Of a DNA stretch of 64,000 nucleotides, positions 18,310 to 28,214 are shown piece by piece; positions within the stretch are counted from its first letter, which is position 1, and each line of letters begins with the position of its first letter. The stretch covers positions 2,118,001 through 2,182,000 of the forward strand of contig NZ_CP067124.1 in the NCBI RefSeq assembly GCF_028553725.1. The letters run 5' to 3'. A program made the translations under genes and the position numbers. The notes beneath the pieces are model-generated. The model saw only the letters and a list, made by a program, of their open reading frames with translations. It made no database searches and was not told where the DNA came from. Source of the stretch: Paracoccus alcaliphilus (lineage in GTDB: Bacteria; Pseudomonadota; Alphaproteobacteria; Rhodobacterales; Rhodobacteraceae).

Positions 18310-19343
18310 GCCAGCCCGACCCGACCCTGCGCCCCGAACGGCTGGAGGGAGAGCCCGAAGACCGCGCCCTGCGGCCTCAATCCCTGAGCGATTTCGTGGG
18401 CCAGGCCGAGGCGCGGGCCAATCTGCGCGTGTTCATCGAAAGCGCCCGGATGCGCGGGCAGGCAATGGATCACACGCTGTTTTTTGGCCCGCCCGGTCTG
18501 GGCAAGACCACGCTGGCGCAGATCATGGCCCGCGAACTGGGGGTGAGTTTCCGCATGACCTCGGGCCCCGTGCTGGCACGGGCCGGTGATCTGGCCGCGA
18601 TCCTGACCAATCTGGAAGCCCGCGACGTACTGTTCATCGACGAGATCCATCGGATGAACCCGGCGGTTGAAGAGGTTCTCTATCCCGCGATGGAAGATTT
18701 CGAGCTGGATCTGGTGATCGGCGAAGGCCCCGCCGCGCGGACGGTCCGGATCGAGTTGCAGCCCTTTACGCTGGTCGGCGCGACCACCCGGCTGGGCCTG
18801 CTGACGACGCCCCTGCGCGACCGTTTCGGCATCCCCACCCGGCTGCAATTCTATGAGGTGGCCGAGCTTGACCTGATCGTGCAGCGCGGGGCGCGGATGA
18901 TGGGGATCGAGGCCGATCCCGACGGCACGCAAGAGATCGCCCGCCGCGCCCGTGGCACGCCGCGCATCGCCGGGCGGCTGTTGCGCCGCGTCGTGGATTT
19001 CGCGCTGGTCGAGGGCGATGGCCGTCTGACGCGCGGCATCGCGGATATGGCGCTGACCCGGCTGGGGGTGGACGATCTGGGGCTGGACGGGGCCGACCGG
19101 CGCTATCTGACGTTGATGGCCGAGCATTACGGCGGTGGCCCGGTGGGGGTCGAAACCCTGTCCGCCGCCCTGTCGGAAAGCCGCGATGCGATCGAGGAGG
19201 TGATCGAGCCCTATCTGCTGCAACAGGGGCTGATCGCCCGGACCCCGCGTGGGCGGCAACTGGCGTCGCGGGCCTGGCGGCATCTGGGGCTGGAAGCGCC
19301 GCGACCGGCGGGTCAGGCCCAGGCAGGGCTGTTCGAGGACTGA
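18306..19343 (+). CDS. ruvB: Holliday junction branch migration ATPase RuvB
   Basis: Hexameric AAA+ motor for branch migration. 345 aa. Walker A is [14 protein letters not shown], Walker B is [12 protein letters not shown], sensor 1 is [10 protein letters not shown] with the arginine finger in LRDRFG, and the C-terminal winged helix contains [15 protein letters not shown]. The start overlaps the htpX stop, so it is co-translated within ruvC-ruvA-htpX-ruvB. Repeat copy 2 follows the stop. Confidence 0.98.
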   Translation: MSQPDPTLRPERLEGEPEDRALRPQSLSDFVGQAEARANLRVFIESARMRGQAMDHTLFFGPPGLGKTTLAQIMARELGVSFRMTSGPVLARAGDLAAILTNLEARDVLFIDEIHRMNPAVEEVLYPAMEDFELDLVIGEGPAARTVRIELQPFTLVGATTRLGLLTTPLRDRFGIPTRLQFYEVAELDLIVQRGARMMGIEADPDGTQEIARRARGTPRIAGRLLRRVVDFALVEGDGRLTRGIADMALTRLGVDDLGLDGADRRYLTLMAEHYGGGPVGVETLSAALSESRDAIEEVIEPYLLQQGLIARTPRGRQLASRAWRHLGLEAPRPAGQAQAGLFED

Positions 19344-19351
19344 GCGTGGCA

Positions 19352-19410
19352 GGGGGCGCGGCCCCCGTCCCTGCGGGACTCCCCCGGGATATTTCGACAC
19401 CAGTGATGGG
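19352..19410. repeat. intergenic hairpin repeat, copy 2
   Basis: Just after ruvB. GGGGGC-GCG-GCCCCC (19352-19366), then GTCCC-TGC-GGGAC (19367-19379), then CCCCCGGGATATTT and ACCAGTGATGGG. The same architecture and orientation as the copy at 1144-1227. It lies between the convergent ruvB and chorismate mutase genes and may serve as a bidirectional terminator or 3'-end stabiliser. Confidence 0.8.
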
Positions 19411-19444
19411 TTGGTTGTCGGGCTGAACTCTGCGGTGGTGCGGG

Positions 19445-19759
19445 TCAGCTGCGCGGAGGTGGGGCGTTTTCTTGCAGGTGGCGGTCCTCCTGGGCGATGG
19501 CGGCCTCGATCAGCTGGCGCCAGATCGTCTCGACCAGCGCGGGGTCGAGGTTTGAGGCCGCAGCATGGCGGCGGACATTGGCGACGACCTGTTCCACGCG
19601 GTGATCGATGCGGGCGGGCAGGCCGTCGCGGGCCTTGATCCTGGCGGCGCGGTCGATCAGCGCATGGCGTTCGGCCAGAAGCAAGATCAGCCTTTCATCC
19701 AGCGCGTCGATGTGATCGCGCAGACTGGGCATGTCGGGGATATCGTCGATGCGGGTCAT
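19445..19759 (-). CDS. chorismate mutase (AroQ type)
   Basis: 104 aa all-helical AroQ domain converting chorismate to prephenate for Phe and Tyr synthesis. Active-site features seen: MPSLRDHIDALDERLILLLA (first catalytic Arg), RAARIKARDGLPARIDHR, and VETIWRQLIEAAIAQE near the end. The length is right for a monofunctional enzyme. The start is the ATG giving MTRIDDIP; a longer version by six residues cannot be excluded because no strong ribosome-binding site is seen. Confidence 0.88.
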   Translation of the reverse strand: MTRIDDIPDMPSLRDHIDALDERLILLLAERHALIDRAARIKARDGLPARIDHRVEQVVANVRRHAAASNLDPALVETIWRQLIEAAIAQEDRHLQENAPPPRS

Positions 19760-19840
19760 GGTCCAAGGGACATGCACCGGGGCGGCGGTTTGTTCAAGGG
19801 GGCGGGTCGCTAAGCCGGTTTGTTCGGGTGCGGCCGGAGG

Positions 19841-19869
19841 AAAAAAACCCGGCGCGGGGCCGGGTTTTT
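19841..19869 (-). terminator. Rho-independent terminator of ftsH
   Basis: On the minus strand AAACCCGGC, a 5-nt loop and GCCGGGTTT form a 9-bp stem followed by a long T-run (A-run at 19841-19847 on plus). It lies 26 nt after the ftsH stop. The flanking T and A runs make it usable in both directions. Confidence 0.9.
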
Positions 19870-19894
19870 CGGGAGGAGTGTCCTGTCGGATGCG

Positions 19895-21787
19895 TCAGGC
19901 CGGGGCCGGATCGCCACCGGGTGCAGGCTTGCCGCCGGCTTTGGGCACCGAGGCGACCGAGGGGATCGGCGTGCCCGGCGTGTCGTCGTCGCCGCCAAGC
20001 GTTTCGCCCCGGACAACCCGGCCGATCTCATCCCCGGTCAGGGTTTCATATTCCAGAAGACCCTGGGCAAGGCGCTCGAACTCCACCGATTTCTCGGTCA
20101 GGATCTGGAAGGCGGTTTGATAGCCTTCTTCGATCAGGTCATGGACCTCTTGTTCGATCAGTTCCTTGGTCGCGGCAGAGACCGAGAAACCGCCGGTATT
20201 GCCGGAGTAGCCCTCATGCGCCTCGGCGTAATCGATATTGCCGACCTTGTCGGACATGCCCCAGCGCATCACCATCGCCCGGGCCAGGCTGGAGGCCTGC
20301 TGGATGTCGCCCGCGGGACCGTTCGAGACGCCTTCCGCGCCGTATTTGATGATCTCGGCGGCCTTGCCTGCCATGGTCATGGCCAGTTTCTGCTTGGCCT
20401 CGTCCTTGTGGAAGTTCAGCCGGTCGATCTCGGGCAGGCTGACCACCATGCCGAGCGCGCCGCCGCGTGGGATGATCGTCGCCTTATACACCGGATCGCA
20501 TTTCGGCAGGCTGAGGCCGACGACGGCGTGTCCGGCCTCGTGATAGGCGGTCTTTTCCTTCTGTTCCGGCGTCAGCACCATGCTGCGGCGTTCCACCCCC
20601 AGCATGACCTTGTCCTTGGCATTCTCGAAATCTTCCATCGCGACGAAGCGGCGGCCGATTCGAGCGGCCATCAGCGCGGCCTCGTTCACAAGGTTCATCA
20701 GATCGGCGCCGGAAAAGCCCGGCGTGCCGCGTGCGATGATGCGCAGATCCACGTCGGGGCCGACCGGCACCTTGCGCGAGTGTACGCCCAGGATCTTTTC
20801 GCGGCCCTTGATGTCGGGATTGCCGACATAGATCTGACGGTCGAAGCGGCCCGGGCGCAGCAGCGCCGGGTCCAGCACGTCCTTGCGGTTGGTCGCGGCG
20901 ATGATGATGATGCCTTCGTTCGATTCGAAGCCGTCCATCTCGACCAGCAACTGGTTCAGGGTCTGCTCGCGTTCGTCATTGCCGCCGCCGATGCCGACGC
21001 CGCGCGAACGGCCGACCGCGTCGATCTCGTCGATGAACAGGATGCAGGGGGCGGATTTCTTGGCCTGCTCGAACATGTCGCGCACGCGGGACGCACCGAC
21101 GCCCACGAACATTTCCACGAAATCCGAACCCGAGATGGTGAAGAAAGGCACGCCGGCCTCGCCCGCGATGGCGCGTGCCAGCAGCGTCTTACCCGTGCCC
21201 GGAGGGCCGACCAGCAGCCCGCCTTTCGGGATCTTGCCGCCCAGACGGCTGAATTTCTGCGGATTGCGCAGGAATTCGACGATCTCTTCCAGTTCTTCCT
21301 TGGCCTCGTCGATGCCGGCCACGTCGTCGAAGGTCACCCGGCCATGCTTTTCGGTCAGCAGCTTGGCGCGCGACTTGCCAAAGCCCATCGCCCCGCCTTT
21401 GCCGCCACCCTGCATCCGGTTCATGAAGAAAATCCAGACGCCGATCAGCAGGATGAAGGGCAGCCACACGCCCAGAAGCGACAGGAAGCCGGATTGCTGC
21501 TGCTTGACGACCTTGACCTCGACGCCCTGCGTGACCAGCCGGTCGGCGATGTCATCGCCCATCGGGCGGATGGTGGCATATTGCTGGCCATCGGCGCCGG
21601 TGATGACCAGATCCTCGCCATCGATGGTCACGGATGACACCTGATCGTTTTCGACCCGCTCGATGAAGTCGGAATAGCTGATCTGGCGTCCGTTCATGGA
21701 TGAGGCCCCGTCGCTGAACAGATTGAACAGCGCCAGGATCATCAGGAACAGGACCACCCAGAAGGCGAGATTGCGTGCGTTGCCCAA
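19895..21787 (-). CDS. ftsH: ATP-dependent zinc metalloprotease FtsH
   Basis: Inner-membrane AAA+ protease degrading membrane and regulatory proteins. 630 aa. Two N-terminal membrane segments ([19 protein letters not shown] and [20 protein letters not shown]) flank a periplasmic domain. Walker A is [13 protein letters not shown], Walker B is [12 protein letters not shown], the second region of homology follows, and the protease motif is [10 protein letters not shown]. The start is assigned to a TTG reading (M)GNARNL because GGAGGAG lies 8 nt upstream and this matches the family N-terminus; the in-frame ATG 25 codons earlier runs into tilS. Ends in a clear terminator. Confidence 0.95.
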   Translation of the reverse strand: MGNARNLAFWVVLFLMILALFNLFSDGASSMNGRQISYSDFIERVENDQVSSVTIDGEDLVITGADGQQYATIRPMGDDIADRLVTQGVEVKVVKQQQSGFLSLLGVWLPFILLIGVWIFFMNRMQGGGKGGAMGFGKSRAKLLTEKHGRVTFDDVAGIDEAKEELEEIVEFLRNPQKFSRLGGKIPKGGLLVGPPGTGKTLLARAIAGEAGVPFFTISGSDFVEMFVGVGASRVRDMFEQAKKSAPCILFIDEIDAVGRSRGVGIGGGNDEREQTLNQLLVEMDGFESNEGIIIIAATNRKDVLDPALLRPGRFDRQIYVGNPDIKGREKILGVHSRKVPVGPDVDLRIIARGTPGFSGADLMNLVNEAALMAARIGRRFVAMEDFENAKDKVMLGVERRSMVLTPEQKEKTAYHEAGHAVVGLSLPKCDPVYKATIIPRGGALGMVVSLPEIDRLNFHKDEAKQKLAMTMAGKAAEIIKYGAEGVSNGPAGDIQQASSLARAMVMRWGMSDKVGNIDYAEAHEGYSGNTGGFSVSAATKELIEQEVHDLIEEGYQTAFQILTEKSVEFERLAQGLLEYETLTGDEIGRVVRGETLGGDDDTPGTPIPSVASVPKAGGKPAPGGDPAPA

Positions 21788-21845
21788 AACGGCTCCTCCG
21801 GCGGGATATCGGTTAGGGATGAAAATAGGGATTATCGGCGCAGGT

Positions 21846-23090
21846 TCAATGCGCCATGACAAGCTTGCGGAATTCTGTCGGCCCGCGCAGCGGGTTCGAC
21901 CGGAAGGGCGGGCAGGGGCGCAGCAGTGGCGCGGCGATCAGACGGTCGCCCTGCCAGATGGCGGGGCTGGCGGCGGCCTCGTCGCGTCGCAGCCCCGACA
22001 GCCGCCAGTTCAGCGCGGGCAGGGGGGCGAAACCCACAGCGGCGACATGCTGGCCGGGGCGCAGGCCGCCGATCTTCCAGCGATTGTCCCAGATGCCATC
22101 GGTTGACGGCGCGGCGCGCAGGGCGGCGGCGGGTTCGCGCAGGATACGCAGGCGATCGCCGCAGGGCTCGATGATGGTGCCGTCCAGCGTCACCCGGTTG
22201 CCGGTGGCGACGGCATCCAGCGCATGCAGCACCGTGGCGCGGCGCGGGGGATAGTCGGCGCCGGTAATCCAGCGGCAGGTCGCGACCAGCAACCGGCGGC
22301 GGATTTCCACAGGCGCATCCGACAGCGGGCGGCGCAGCAGCGTCAGGCTGCCATTGCGGGCCACCGCATCTTCGGACGCCAGCAAGGCATAGTGCGACAA
22401 TGCGTCACGGGCCTCGGCGATATGCGCGGCGGCGCGCGACAGGGCGGCGATGTCCAGATCCATCGCCGCGATGGCCTTGCGGATTCGGACGCGCTCGAAT
22501 TCGTCCCTGTCGTTGCTGGGGTCGTCGATCCAGGCGAAATCCTGCGCGCGCAGCCAGTCGCGCAGTTCCGCCCGGCCCGCACCCAGCATCGGGCGCAGCC
22601 AGCGGGTGCCAAAGGCGTCGCGCCATTCCGCCATTGCCGCCAGCCCGTCGATGCCGGATCCGCGCGCCAGCCGCATCATCAGCGTTTCGGCGCGGTCATC
22701 GGCGGTATGGCCAAGCGCGACGGCGGCCAGATCGTTCCGCCGCCCCCAGTCCGACAGCAGCCGCAGCCGCGCGTCGCGGGCGTTGGCCATCAGATTTCCC
22801 GCCATGCCATCGGGCTGCCATGTCAGGGTTTCATGCGGCAGGCCAAGCGACCGCGCCATATCGGCCACCTGTCGCGCCTCGTCAGTGCTGTTTTCGCGCA
22901 GCCCATGATCGACCGTGGCCACCATGATGCGTCGCCCGCACGCCCAACCGGCCATGATCCGCATCAGCGCGACCGAATCGCCGCCGCCCGACACCGCCAC
23001 CCCCAGCGCGGGCATGTCGCCCGCCAGACGGTCCAGCGCCGCGCGGATGGCCGGGGTCGGATCGGGGGCCGGATCGGCGGCGGCGGCCAT
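21846..23090 (-). CDS. tilS: tRNA(Ile)-lysidine synthase TilS
   Basis: Attaches lysine to C34 of tRNA-Ile(CAU), essential for AUA decoding. 414 aa. The PP-loop ATP motif VAVSGGGDSVALMR is near residue 30. ATVDHGLRENS and ALGHTADDRAETLMMRL, hallmarks of TilS N-type ATPases, follow, and the C-terminal TilS domain is present. The start overlaps the cpoB stop (ATGA). Confidence 0.95.
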   Translation of the reverse strand: MAAAADPAPDPTPAIRAALDRLAGDMPALGVAVSGGGDSVALMRIMAGWACGRRIMVATVDHGLRENSTDEARQVADMARSLGLPHETLTWQPDGMAGNLMANARDARLRLLSDWGRRNDLAAVALGHTADDRAETLMMRLARGSGIDGLAAMAEWRDAFGTRWLRPMLGAGRAELRDWLRAQDFAWIDDPSNDRDEFERVRIRKAIAAMDLDIAALSRAAAHIAEARDALSHYALLASEDAVARNGSLTLLRRPLSDAPVEIRRRLLVATCRWITGADYPPRRATVLHALDAVATGNRVTLDGTIIEPCGDRLRILREPAAALRAAPSTDGIWDNRWKIGGLRPGQHVAAVGFAPLPALNWRLSGLRRDEAAASPAIWQGDRLIAAPLLRPCPPFRSNPLRGPTEFRKLVMAH

Positions 23091-24019
23091 CACTGCCCGG
23101 CCATATCCGCCGCTGCCCCGGGGTCTTGCAGGATATCCAGCGTCGCATCCGCCGCGCCCATGCCCAAAGTGCCCGCCCCGCATTGCAGCGCGGCCATGCG
23201 GCGATCGGCTTCGGCGGCATGTTCGCTGCCGGGAAAGCGGGCGGGGATCTCGGCCAGATAGAGGCAGGAGGCCATGGCGTCGCCCTGATCGGCGATGACG
23301 CGGGCGATGCCCAGCAGGCTTTCACCGGCGCGCGGCCCATCGGGGTCGGCGGCGAAACCCTCCAGCCAGGCGGCCGCGGCCGAGCGTGATTCGCCCGCGC
23401 TTTCCAGCGCCGCACCACGCAGGAACAGCGCCTCGGCGGTCAGCGGTCCTCCGGCATGGTTTTGCGCGACATGGCCGAACAATTCGGCGGCGCGGTGGAA
23501 ATCGCCCTGACCCATCACCTCGCGGGCCAGATCGAAATCGGCCTGTTCGGCAGCGGTCGTGGCCATTCCGGTCTCGGGGCTGTCGGCGGGGTCCGAGGGC
23601 AGGATCTCGACCGAAAGCCCGCCGCCCATTCCCGCCCCGCCCAGCTCGACCGAGGTCAAGGCGCTCAGGTCACAGGTCTCGTCCATCTCGCACAGGCGGA
23701 ATTCCAGATCGCCGATGCGGCGGGTGCCGTCCTCGACAATGCGGTTGATGCGGTTCTGGGTCTGCTCGATCCGGTCGGTCAGCCGCGCCAGCTGGTTTTC
23801 CATGTCATTCATGCGGTCAATGGCGCTGTCGCCGCCCGCCGCCTGAAAACCCTGCGCGCCCGAGGCCACCAACTCGGTCCGCAGCGACAGCAGCCCCTGC
23901 TGGACGGTGGCCAGTTCGGCACGCATATCGGCCAGCGTCGCGCCATCGCCATCCTGCGCCGCCAATGGCTGCGCGAATGCCAGTATCAGACCCAGCGCCG
24001 TCAGCGTGCCTTTTATCAC
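23090..24019 (-). CDS. cpoB: Tol-Pal system protein CpoB (YbgF)
   Basis: Periplasmic coordinator of Tol-Pal and peptidoglycan synthesis. 309 aa. It has a signal peptide (MIKGTLTALGLILAFAQPLAA), an N-terminal trimerising coiled coil (DRMNDMENQLARLTDRIEQT), then C-terminal TPR-like repeats (FDLAREVMGQGDFHRAAELF onward). The GTG start overlaps the pal stop (GTGA), giving a proper signal peptide; the longer upstream frame is rejected. Confidence 0.92.
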   Translation of the reverse strand: MIKGTLTALGLILAFAQPLAAQDGDGATLADMRAELATVQQGLLSLRTELVASGAQGFQAAGGDSAIDRMNDMENQLARLTDRIEQTQNRINRIVEDGTRRIGDLEFRLCEMDETCDLSALTSVELGGAGMGGGLSVEILPSDPADSPETGMATTAAEQADFDLAREVMGQGDFHRAAELFGHVAQNHAGGPLTAEALFLRGAALESAGESRSAAAAWLEGFAADPDGPRAGESLLGIARVIADQGDAMASCLYLAEIPARFPGSEHAAEADRRMAALQCGAGTLGMGAADATLDILQDPGAAADMAGQ

Positions 24020-24555
24020 GATCCGGCCCCGCTTTGGCTGACGACGGTGACGGCGCGGCGGTTCTGGGCATAACAGGCCTCGTCCGAGCAGACGGCGGCG
24101 GGACGTTCCTTGCCAAAGCTGAGCGTGCGGATGCGACCGGCGGGCACCCCTTGGGCGATCAGGTATTCCTGCACCGCGCTGGCCCGGCGCGCGCCAAGGG
24201 CAAGGTTGTATTCGCGGGTGCCGGTTTCCTCGGCATGGCCCTGAATGACGGCGTTGAACTGGCCATGCTGGTTCAGCCATTGCGCCTGCCGGGCCAGAAT
24301 GCCGCGCGCCTCGGCGCTGAGCGTGGTCTGGTTGGCGTCAAAGCGCACGGTATCGCCGATCTGGCTGCTGAAATGCTCGGGGGTGCCTTCGCCGCCCAAT
24401 CCGCCCCCGGCCAGCGCCCCCTGATAGAGCGCACCGGCCCCCATGCTGGCATAGGGGTCGATGACGGGCGCCTGCTGCTGCGGAGCGGGCGGGGCACAGG
24501 CGACAAGCGCGGCAAGGCTGCTGGCGGCGATCATCAGAGAAAGGCTGGGTTTCAT
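24016..24555 (-). CDS. pal: peptidoglycan-associated lipoprotein Pal
   Basis: Outer-membrane lipoprotein anchoring the envelope to peptidoglycan. 179 aa. Lipobox LVAC with the lipidated Cys at residue 20, a Pro/Gln-rich spacer, and an OmpA-like domain from about 70 with NAVIQGHAEETGTREYNLALG, the diaminopimelate-binding motif. Part of tolQ-tolR-tolA-tolB-pal-cpoB; 10 nt after tolB. Confidence 0.97.
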   Translation of the reverse strand: MKPSLSLMIAASSLAALVACAPPAPQQQAPVIDPYASMGAGALYQGALAGGGLGGEGTPEHFSSQIGDTVRFDANQTTLSAEARGILARQAQWLNQHGQFNAVIQGHAEETGTREYNLALGARRASAVQEYLIAQGVPAGRIRTLSFGKERPAAVCSDEACYAQNRRAVTVVSQSGAGS

Positions 24556-24565
24556 CGGGTGATCC

Positions 24566-25882
24566 TTATGGCATCAGCGGCCCCCAGGAGGGGTCCGAAG
24601 CGGCAAAATCAAGTTTCAGGGGCCGCATGTTGCGACCGGTAATATCGACGGAATGCAGGCGAGGTTCGCCATTTCCGCCGGGCGTCACACGGGTAAACAT
24701 CACGACGCGGCCATTGGGCGCCCAGGTCGGGCCCTCGTCAAGGAACGATTCGGTCAGGATCTTCTCGTCCGAGCCATCGGTGCGCATGATCCCGATATGG
24801 AACTTGCCGCCCAATTGCTTGGCAAAGGCGATCATGTCCCCCTTGGGCGACCACGCGGGCGCACCATAGCGACCCTCGCCAAAGCTGATCCGGGTCGGCT
24901 CTCCGCCGGTGACCGGCACCACATACAGTTGCGGCGAACCCGAACGGTCGGATTCGAACACCACGCGCTGGCCATCGGGGCTGAAGCTGGGCGAGGTGTC
25001 GATGGCCGAGGACTGGGTCAGCGGCCTTTGCGCGCCGGTCGCGGCGTCCATGATATGGATGTCGGTATTGCCGCGTTGCTCCAGCGAGAACACCACCCAG
25101 CGCCCATCGGGCGAGAAGCGCGGCGAAAAGGCCATGCTGTCACCCTGCGTCAGGGCGCGCGATTCGACCGTCGCCACATTCATCGCCCGGATCTGCGGAA
25201 AGCCGGAATCAAAGCTGGTATAAAGCAGCTGCCGCCCATCGGGCGAGAAATGCGGCGCCAGCACCAGCGAGGAACTGTCGGTCATCCAGCGAATATTCTG
25301 GCCGTCGTAATCCATGACCCCGATGCGCTTGATGCGGGCGTCCTTGGGGCCGGTTTCCTGCACGAAGGCCACGCGGCTGTCGAAATAGGGTTGCTCGCCC
25401 GTCAGCCGGGCATAGATCTGGTCGGCCACCTTGTGCGCCGCACGTCGCCAGTCGCTACCGCGCGCGTCGAATTGCATCCCGTCTCCCAGAGGCTGGCCCG
25501 CAAAGACGTCGAACAGGCGGAACTTGACGCTGATATCCTCGCCCGAGCGGGTGACTTCGGCCGTCACCAGCGCCTGCGCATTCACCGCGCGCCAATCCTC
25601 ATAGGACACGGCGGCGGCAAAGCTGTCGGGCTGGGCGATCATCGCCTCGGAGGGGATTTCGCGAAACAGCCCGGTGCCGGTCAGGTCGTCGGCCACCACC
25701 CGGCGGATCTGCTGCGCGGCCTCGCTGTCGCCGTGAAAATCGGCGATGGCAATGGACATGGGCTCGACCACGCCATCGGTGATCTCGATGCGCAAGGGGC
25801 CGTCCTGCGCCGCCGAGGGCAGCGCGGTCAGGCCGGACAGGCCCAGCCCCAGGATCATGGCGAGAGTCAGCGTGCGGAACAT
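24566..25882 (-). CDS. tolB: Tol-Pal translocation protein TolB
   Basis: Periplasmic beta-propeller protein that binds Pal. 438 aa: a signal peptide of about 25 residues, an N-terminal alpha/beta domain (about 28-160), and a six-bladed propeller with WD40-like PD40 motifs such as FSPDGRQLLYTSFDSG, FSPDGRWVVFSLEQRG and WSPKGDMIAFAKQLGG. Complete. 60 nt separate it from tolA. Confidence 0.97.
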   Translation of the reverse strand: MFRTLTLAMILGLGLSGLTALPSAAQDGPLRIEITDGVVEPMSIAIADFHGDSEAAQQIRRVVADDLTGTGLFREIPSEAMIAQPDSFAAAVSYEDWRAVNAQALVTAEVTRSGEDISVKFRLFDVFAGQPLGDGMQFDARGSDWRRAAHKVADQIYARLTGEQPYFDSRVAFVQETGPKDARIKRIGVMDYDGQNIRWMTDSSSLVLAPHFSPDGRQLLYTSFDSGFPQIRAMNVATVESRALTQGDSMAFSPRFSPDGRWVVFSLEQRGNTDIHIMDAATGAQRPLTQSSAIDTSPSFSPDGQRVVFESDRSGSPQLYVVPVTGGEPTRISFGEGRYGAPAWSPKGDMIAFAKQLGGKFHIGIMRTDGSDEKILTESFLDEGPTWAPNGRVVMFTRVTPGGNGEPRLHSVDITGRNMRPLKLDFAASDPSWGPLMP

Positions 25883-25942
25883 GATGTCCTCTTTATCTCG
25901 GTTGCGCGGGGGGAAAAAGCCATTCTCTTCCCCGCTGTTTCG

Positions 25943-27754
25943 TCACTCGAAGCCGATGCCGTCGGGACGGAAATCGACGACGACTTCCTGCCAGCGGCCA
26001 TATTTCTCGCGCGGCAGGTCAAAGCCGTTGCGGCCACACATCCGAATCGCCCGGCTGGCAACTTCAAAGGCATTCTGCGCGGCGGGTTCGGAACCGTTGC
26101 GGTATCCGGCCAGTCGCAGGCTGGCCGGTTCGGGCCGTCCGTCCGGGCTCATGCGGAACCCGACCGAGACGGTCATGCGCGACGCCTCGACTGACAGGGC
26201 GCCAAGGTTCCAGCAGGGCCGCAGCGCCATCCGAAAGGCCTCGCGCTCGGACAAGGACAGCGGCTCTCCCATCGGCAGGCTACCGGGCCGGGTGGTAGAG
26301 GCCTCGGGTTCGGTCGCAGGATCGGGCAGGACCGTCGGGCGGATGGTCGAGGGCGCCAGCGGCATCACCTCATTGCTTTCGGCCTGCCCCCCGGTATCAG
26401 AGTCGCGCCCCTGCGACATCGCGCCCGCCAGGGCGGCAGCCAGCGGGTCCTGCGCGGCTGACGCCCCGTCGCCGCCCTCGATCCGCTGTGCCCCGCCAAA
26501 GGGGTCGGTGCCGGTCGTGGCCATATCGGTGCCGTCCGCGCCGGCGGTGCCTTCCTGCGCCTCGCGCAGCGCATCCTCCATCGCGCGCCGGCGCTCGGCC
26601 TCGGCTTCCGCTGCGCGACGTTCCTCGGCCTCACGTTCGGCGGCCCGGCGTTCCTCCTCGGCCCTTGCCTCGGCCTCGCGACGTTCGGTTTCGCGACGCT
26701 CTTCCTCGGCGCGGGCTTCAGCGGCACGGCGTTCGGCCTCTTCGCGCTCGGCGGCCTCTGCGGCGCGACGTTCCTCGGCTTCCCGCTCTGCCTGACGGCG
26801 TTCTTCCTCTGCGCGAGCCTCGGCTGCGCGGCGTTCGGATTCCTCGCGTTCAGCAGCCTCCGCCGCCCGGCGCTCTTCGGCTGCCCGCGCCTCTGCCTGA
26901 CGGCGCTCTTCCTCAGCCCGGGCTTCGGCGGCACGCTGTTCCTCGGCGCGTTCGGCGACCTCGGCCTCGCGGCGTTCCGCTTCGGCCCTTGCCTCCGCTT
27001 CACGGCGTTCCTCGGCAGCGCGTTCGGCCTCTTGTTCTGCGGCCAGCTGCTCGGCCTCCTGCCGGGCCTCGGCTTCGGCAGCCTGACGGGCGGTCTCGGC
27101 GGCGGCTGCGGCCTGACGCGCGGCCTCGGCACTGGCGGCTTCCTGCGCGGCCAACCGGGCCTCATAGGCCTCGACCAGCCCATCGGGGGGCGTGCCCGGC
27201 CGGGGCGAGCCGTCCAGTGCCAGTTCCGAACGCGGCACCAGCGGCTGTGCCGAGTCGTCGGGCTGCGGCAGCGCCGGCTGCGACGGGCTGGCCTCGGTCA
27301 CCGGTGGCTGCGCGGGGGCAGGGGCGTCGGGCATCTCCTCGACCTGCGGCTGATCCGTGGGCGCGGGCAATTCGCTGGCCACATCGACCGGCTCGGGTTC
27401 GGTGAAATCGCTCAGATCCGGCTCGGCTTCGGCATCGGCGGGCGCGGGCAGGGGCTGCGCCTCGGCTTCGGCCACCGGCGGGACGGCCTCGGCGGGCGCT
27501 GCGGCGCCGTCATCATCCTCGGCGGGGGTCGGCATGGCGGGCGCTGCGGTCGCCTCGCGGCCCACCGGACCCGCACCACGGGCAGCGGCGGCATAGGTCT
27601 CGAACTCGGCCCCGCTCATGGTGGCGACATCGGTCGTGCGGACGGTATGACTGGGCTGCGGACGAAACAGCATGCCGCCAAGGATCGCCCACAGGATCAC
27701 GCAGCCATGCGCGATCCCCGAGATCCACCAGCCGATGCGTTCGTCGCGTTCCAT
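25943..27754 (-). CDS. tolA: cell envelope integrity protein TolA
   Basis: Inner-membrane protein that spans the periplasm and couples TolQR energy to Pal-TolB. 603 aa. One N-terminal membrane segment (GWWISGIAHGCVILWAILGG), a Pro/Ala/Glu-rich stretch to about 200, a long Glu/Ala/Arg-rich helical domain (about 210-400, strings of AEERR/AEARAEEERR), and a TonB-like C-terminal domain of about 100 residues (SEREAFRMALRPCWNLG). The repetitive middle gives long spurious frames on the other strand. Confidence 0.93.
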   Translation of the reverse strand: MERDERIGWWISGIAHGCVILWAILGGMLFRPQPSHTVRTTDVATMSGAEFETYAAAARGAGPVGREATAAPAMPTPAEDDDGAAAPAEAVPPVAEAEAQPLPAPADAEAEPDLSDFTEPEPVDVASELPAPTDQPQVEEMPDAPAPAQPPVTEASPSQPALPQPDDSAQPLVPRSELALDGSPRPGTPPDGLVEAYEARLAAQEAASAEAARQAAAAAETARQAAEAEARQEAEQLAAEQEAERAAEERREAEARAEAERREAEVAERAEEQRAAEARAEEERRQAEARAAEERRAAEAAEREESERRAAEARAEEERRQAEREAEERRAAEAAEREEAERRAAEARAEEERRETERREAEARAEEERRAAEREAEERRAAEAEAERRRAMEDALREAQEGTAGADGTDMATTGTDPFGGAQRIEGGDGASAAQDPLAAALAGAMSQGRDSDTGGQAESNEVMPLAPSTIRPTVLPDPATEPEASTTRPGSLPMGEPLSLSEREAFRMALRPCWNLGALSVEASRMTVSVGFRMSPDGRPEPASLRLAGYRNGSEPAAQNAFEVASRAIRMCGRNGFDLPREKYGRWQEVVVDFRPDGIGFE

Positions 27755-27757
27755 CGG

Positions 27758-28210
27758 TCAACCATCCATTCGCGGGCCGCCGGTATCCGTGACCAGCACG
27801 ATATCGGAATAGCCCGCCGCATTCAGCGCCCCCATGACCTGCACCACACGGGCATAGGGGATCGAGCCATCGGCGCGCAAAAAGATGCGGTGCGACTGAC
27901 GTTCCCCGATCACGGCGCGCAGCCGCGTGACGATCTGATCGTCGGCCAGAGGCTCGTTCATCAGCGTGATCGACCCTTCGGCGGGGATCGAGATCACCAG
28001 CGGCTCCTCGGGCTCGGTCGGCATGGCGGTGGCCGCGCTTTGCGGCAGGTTCAGCGGCACGCCCGCCGTCATCAGCGGCGCGGCGACCATGAAGATCACC
28101 AGCAGCACCAGCATCACATCGACAAAGGGCGTGACGTTGATTTCCGACATGGGCAGGTTGCGGCGTTTGCCACGCCCTTGCCTTCTGACCCGCTTGACGA
28201 CATCGCTCAT
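27758..28210 (-). CDS. tolR: Tol-Pal system protein TolR
   Basis: ExbD/TolR family, part of the proton channel with TolQ. 150 aa. A basic N-terminus, SEINVTPFVDVMLVLLVIFM containing the essential membrane Asp, then a periplasmic domain with IFLRADGSIPYARVVQVMG. The start (MSDVVKRV) follows tolQ by 4 nt; it ends 3 nt before tolA. Confidence 0.96.
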   Translation of the reverse strand: MSDVVKRVRRQGRGKRRNLPMSEINVTPFVDVMLVLLVIFMVAAPLMTAGVPLNLPQSAATAMPTEPEEPLVISIPAEGSITLMNEPLADDQIVTRLRAVIGERQSHRIFLRADGSIPYARVVQVMGALNAAGYSDIVLVTDTGGPRMDG

Positions 28211-28214
28211 CAGG

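Noticed and set aside
26600..27130. Tandem-repeat locus in tolA as a mobile or unstable repeat
   Set aside because: It is the normal low-complexity helical domain of TolA; repeats are imperfect and codon-based.
26488..27405. Arg/Pro-rich 305-codon frame on the plus strand opposite tolA
   Set aside because: Produced by the repetitive Glu/Ala/Arg codons of the TolA helical domain read in reverse.
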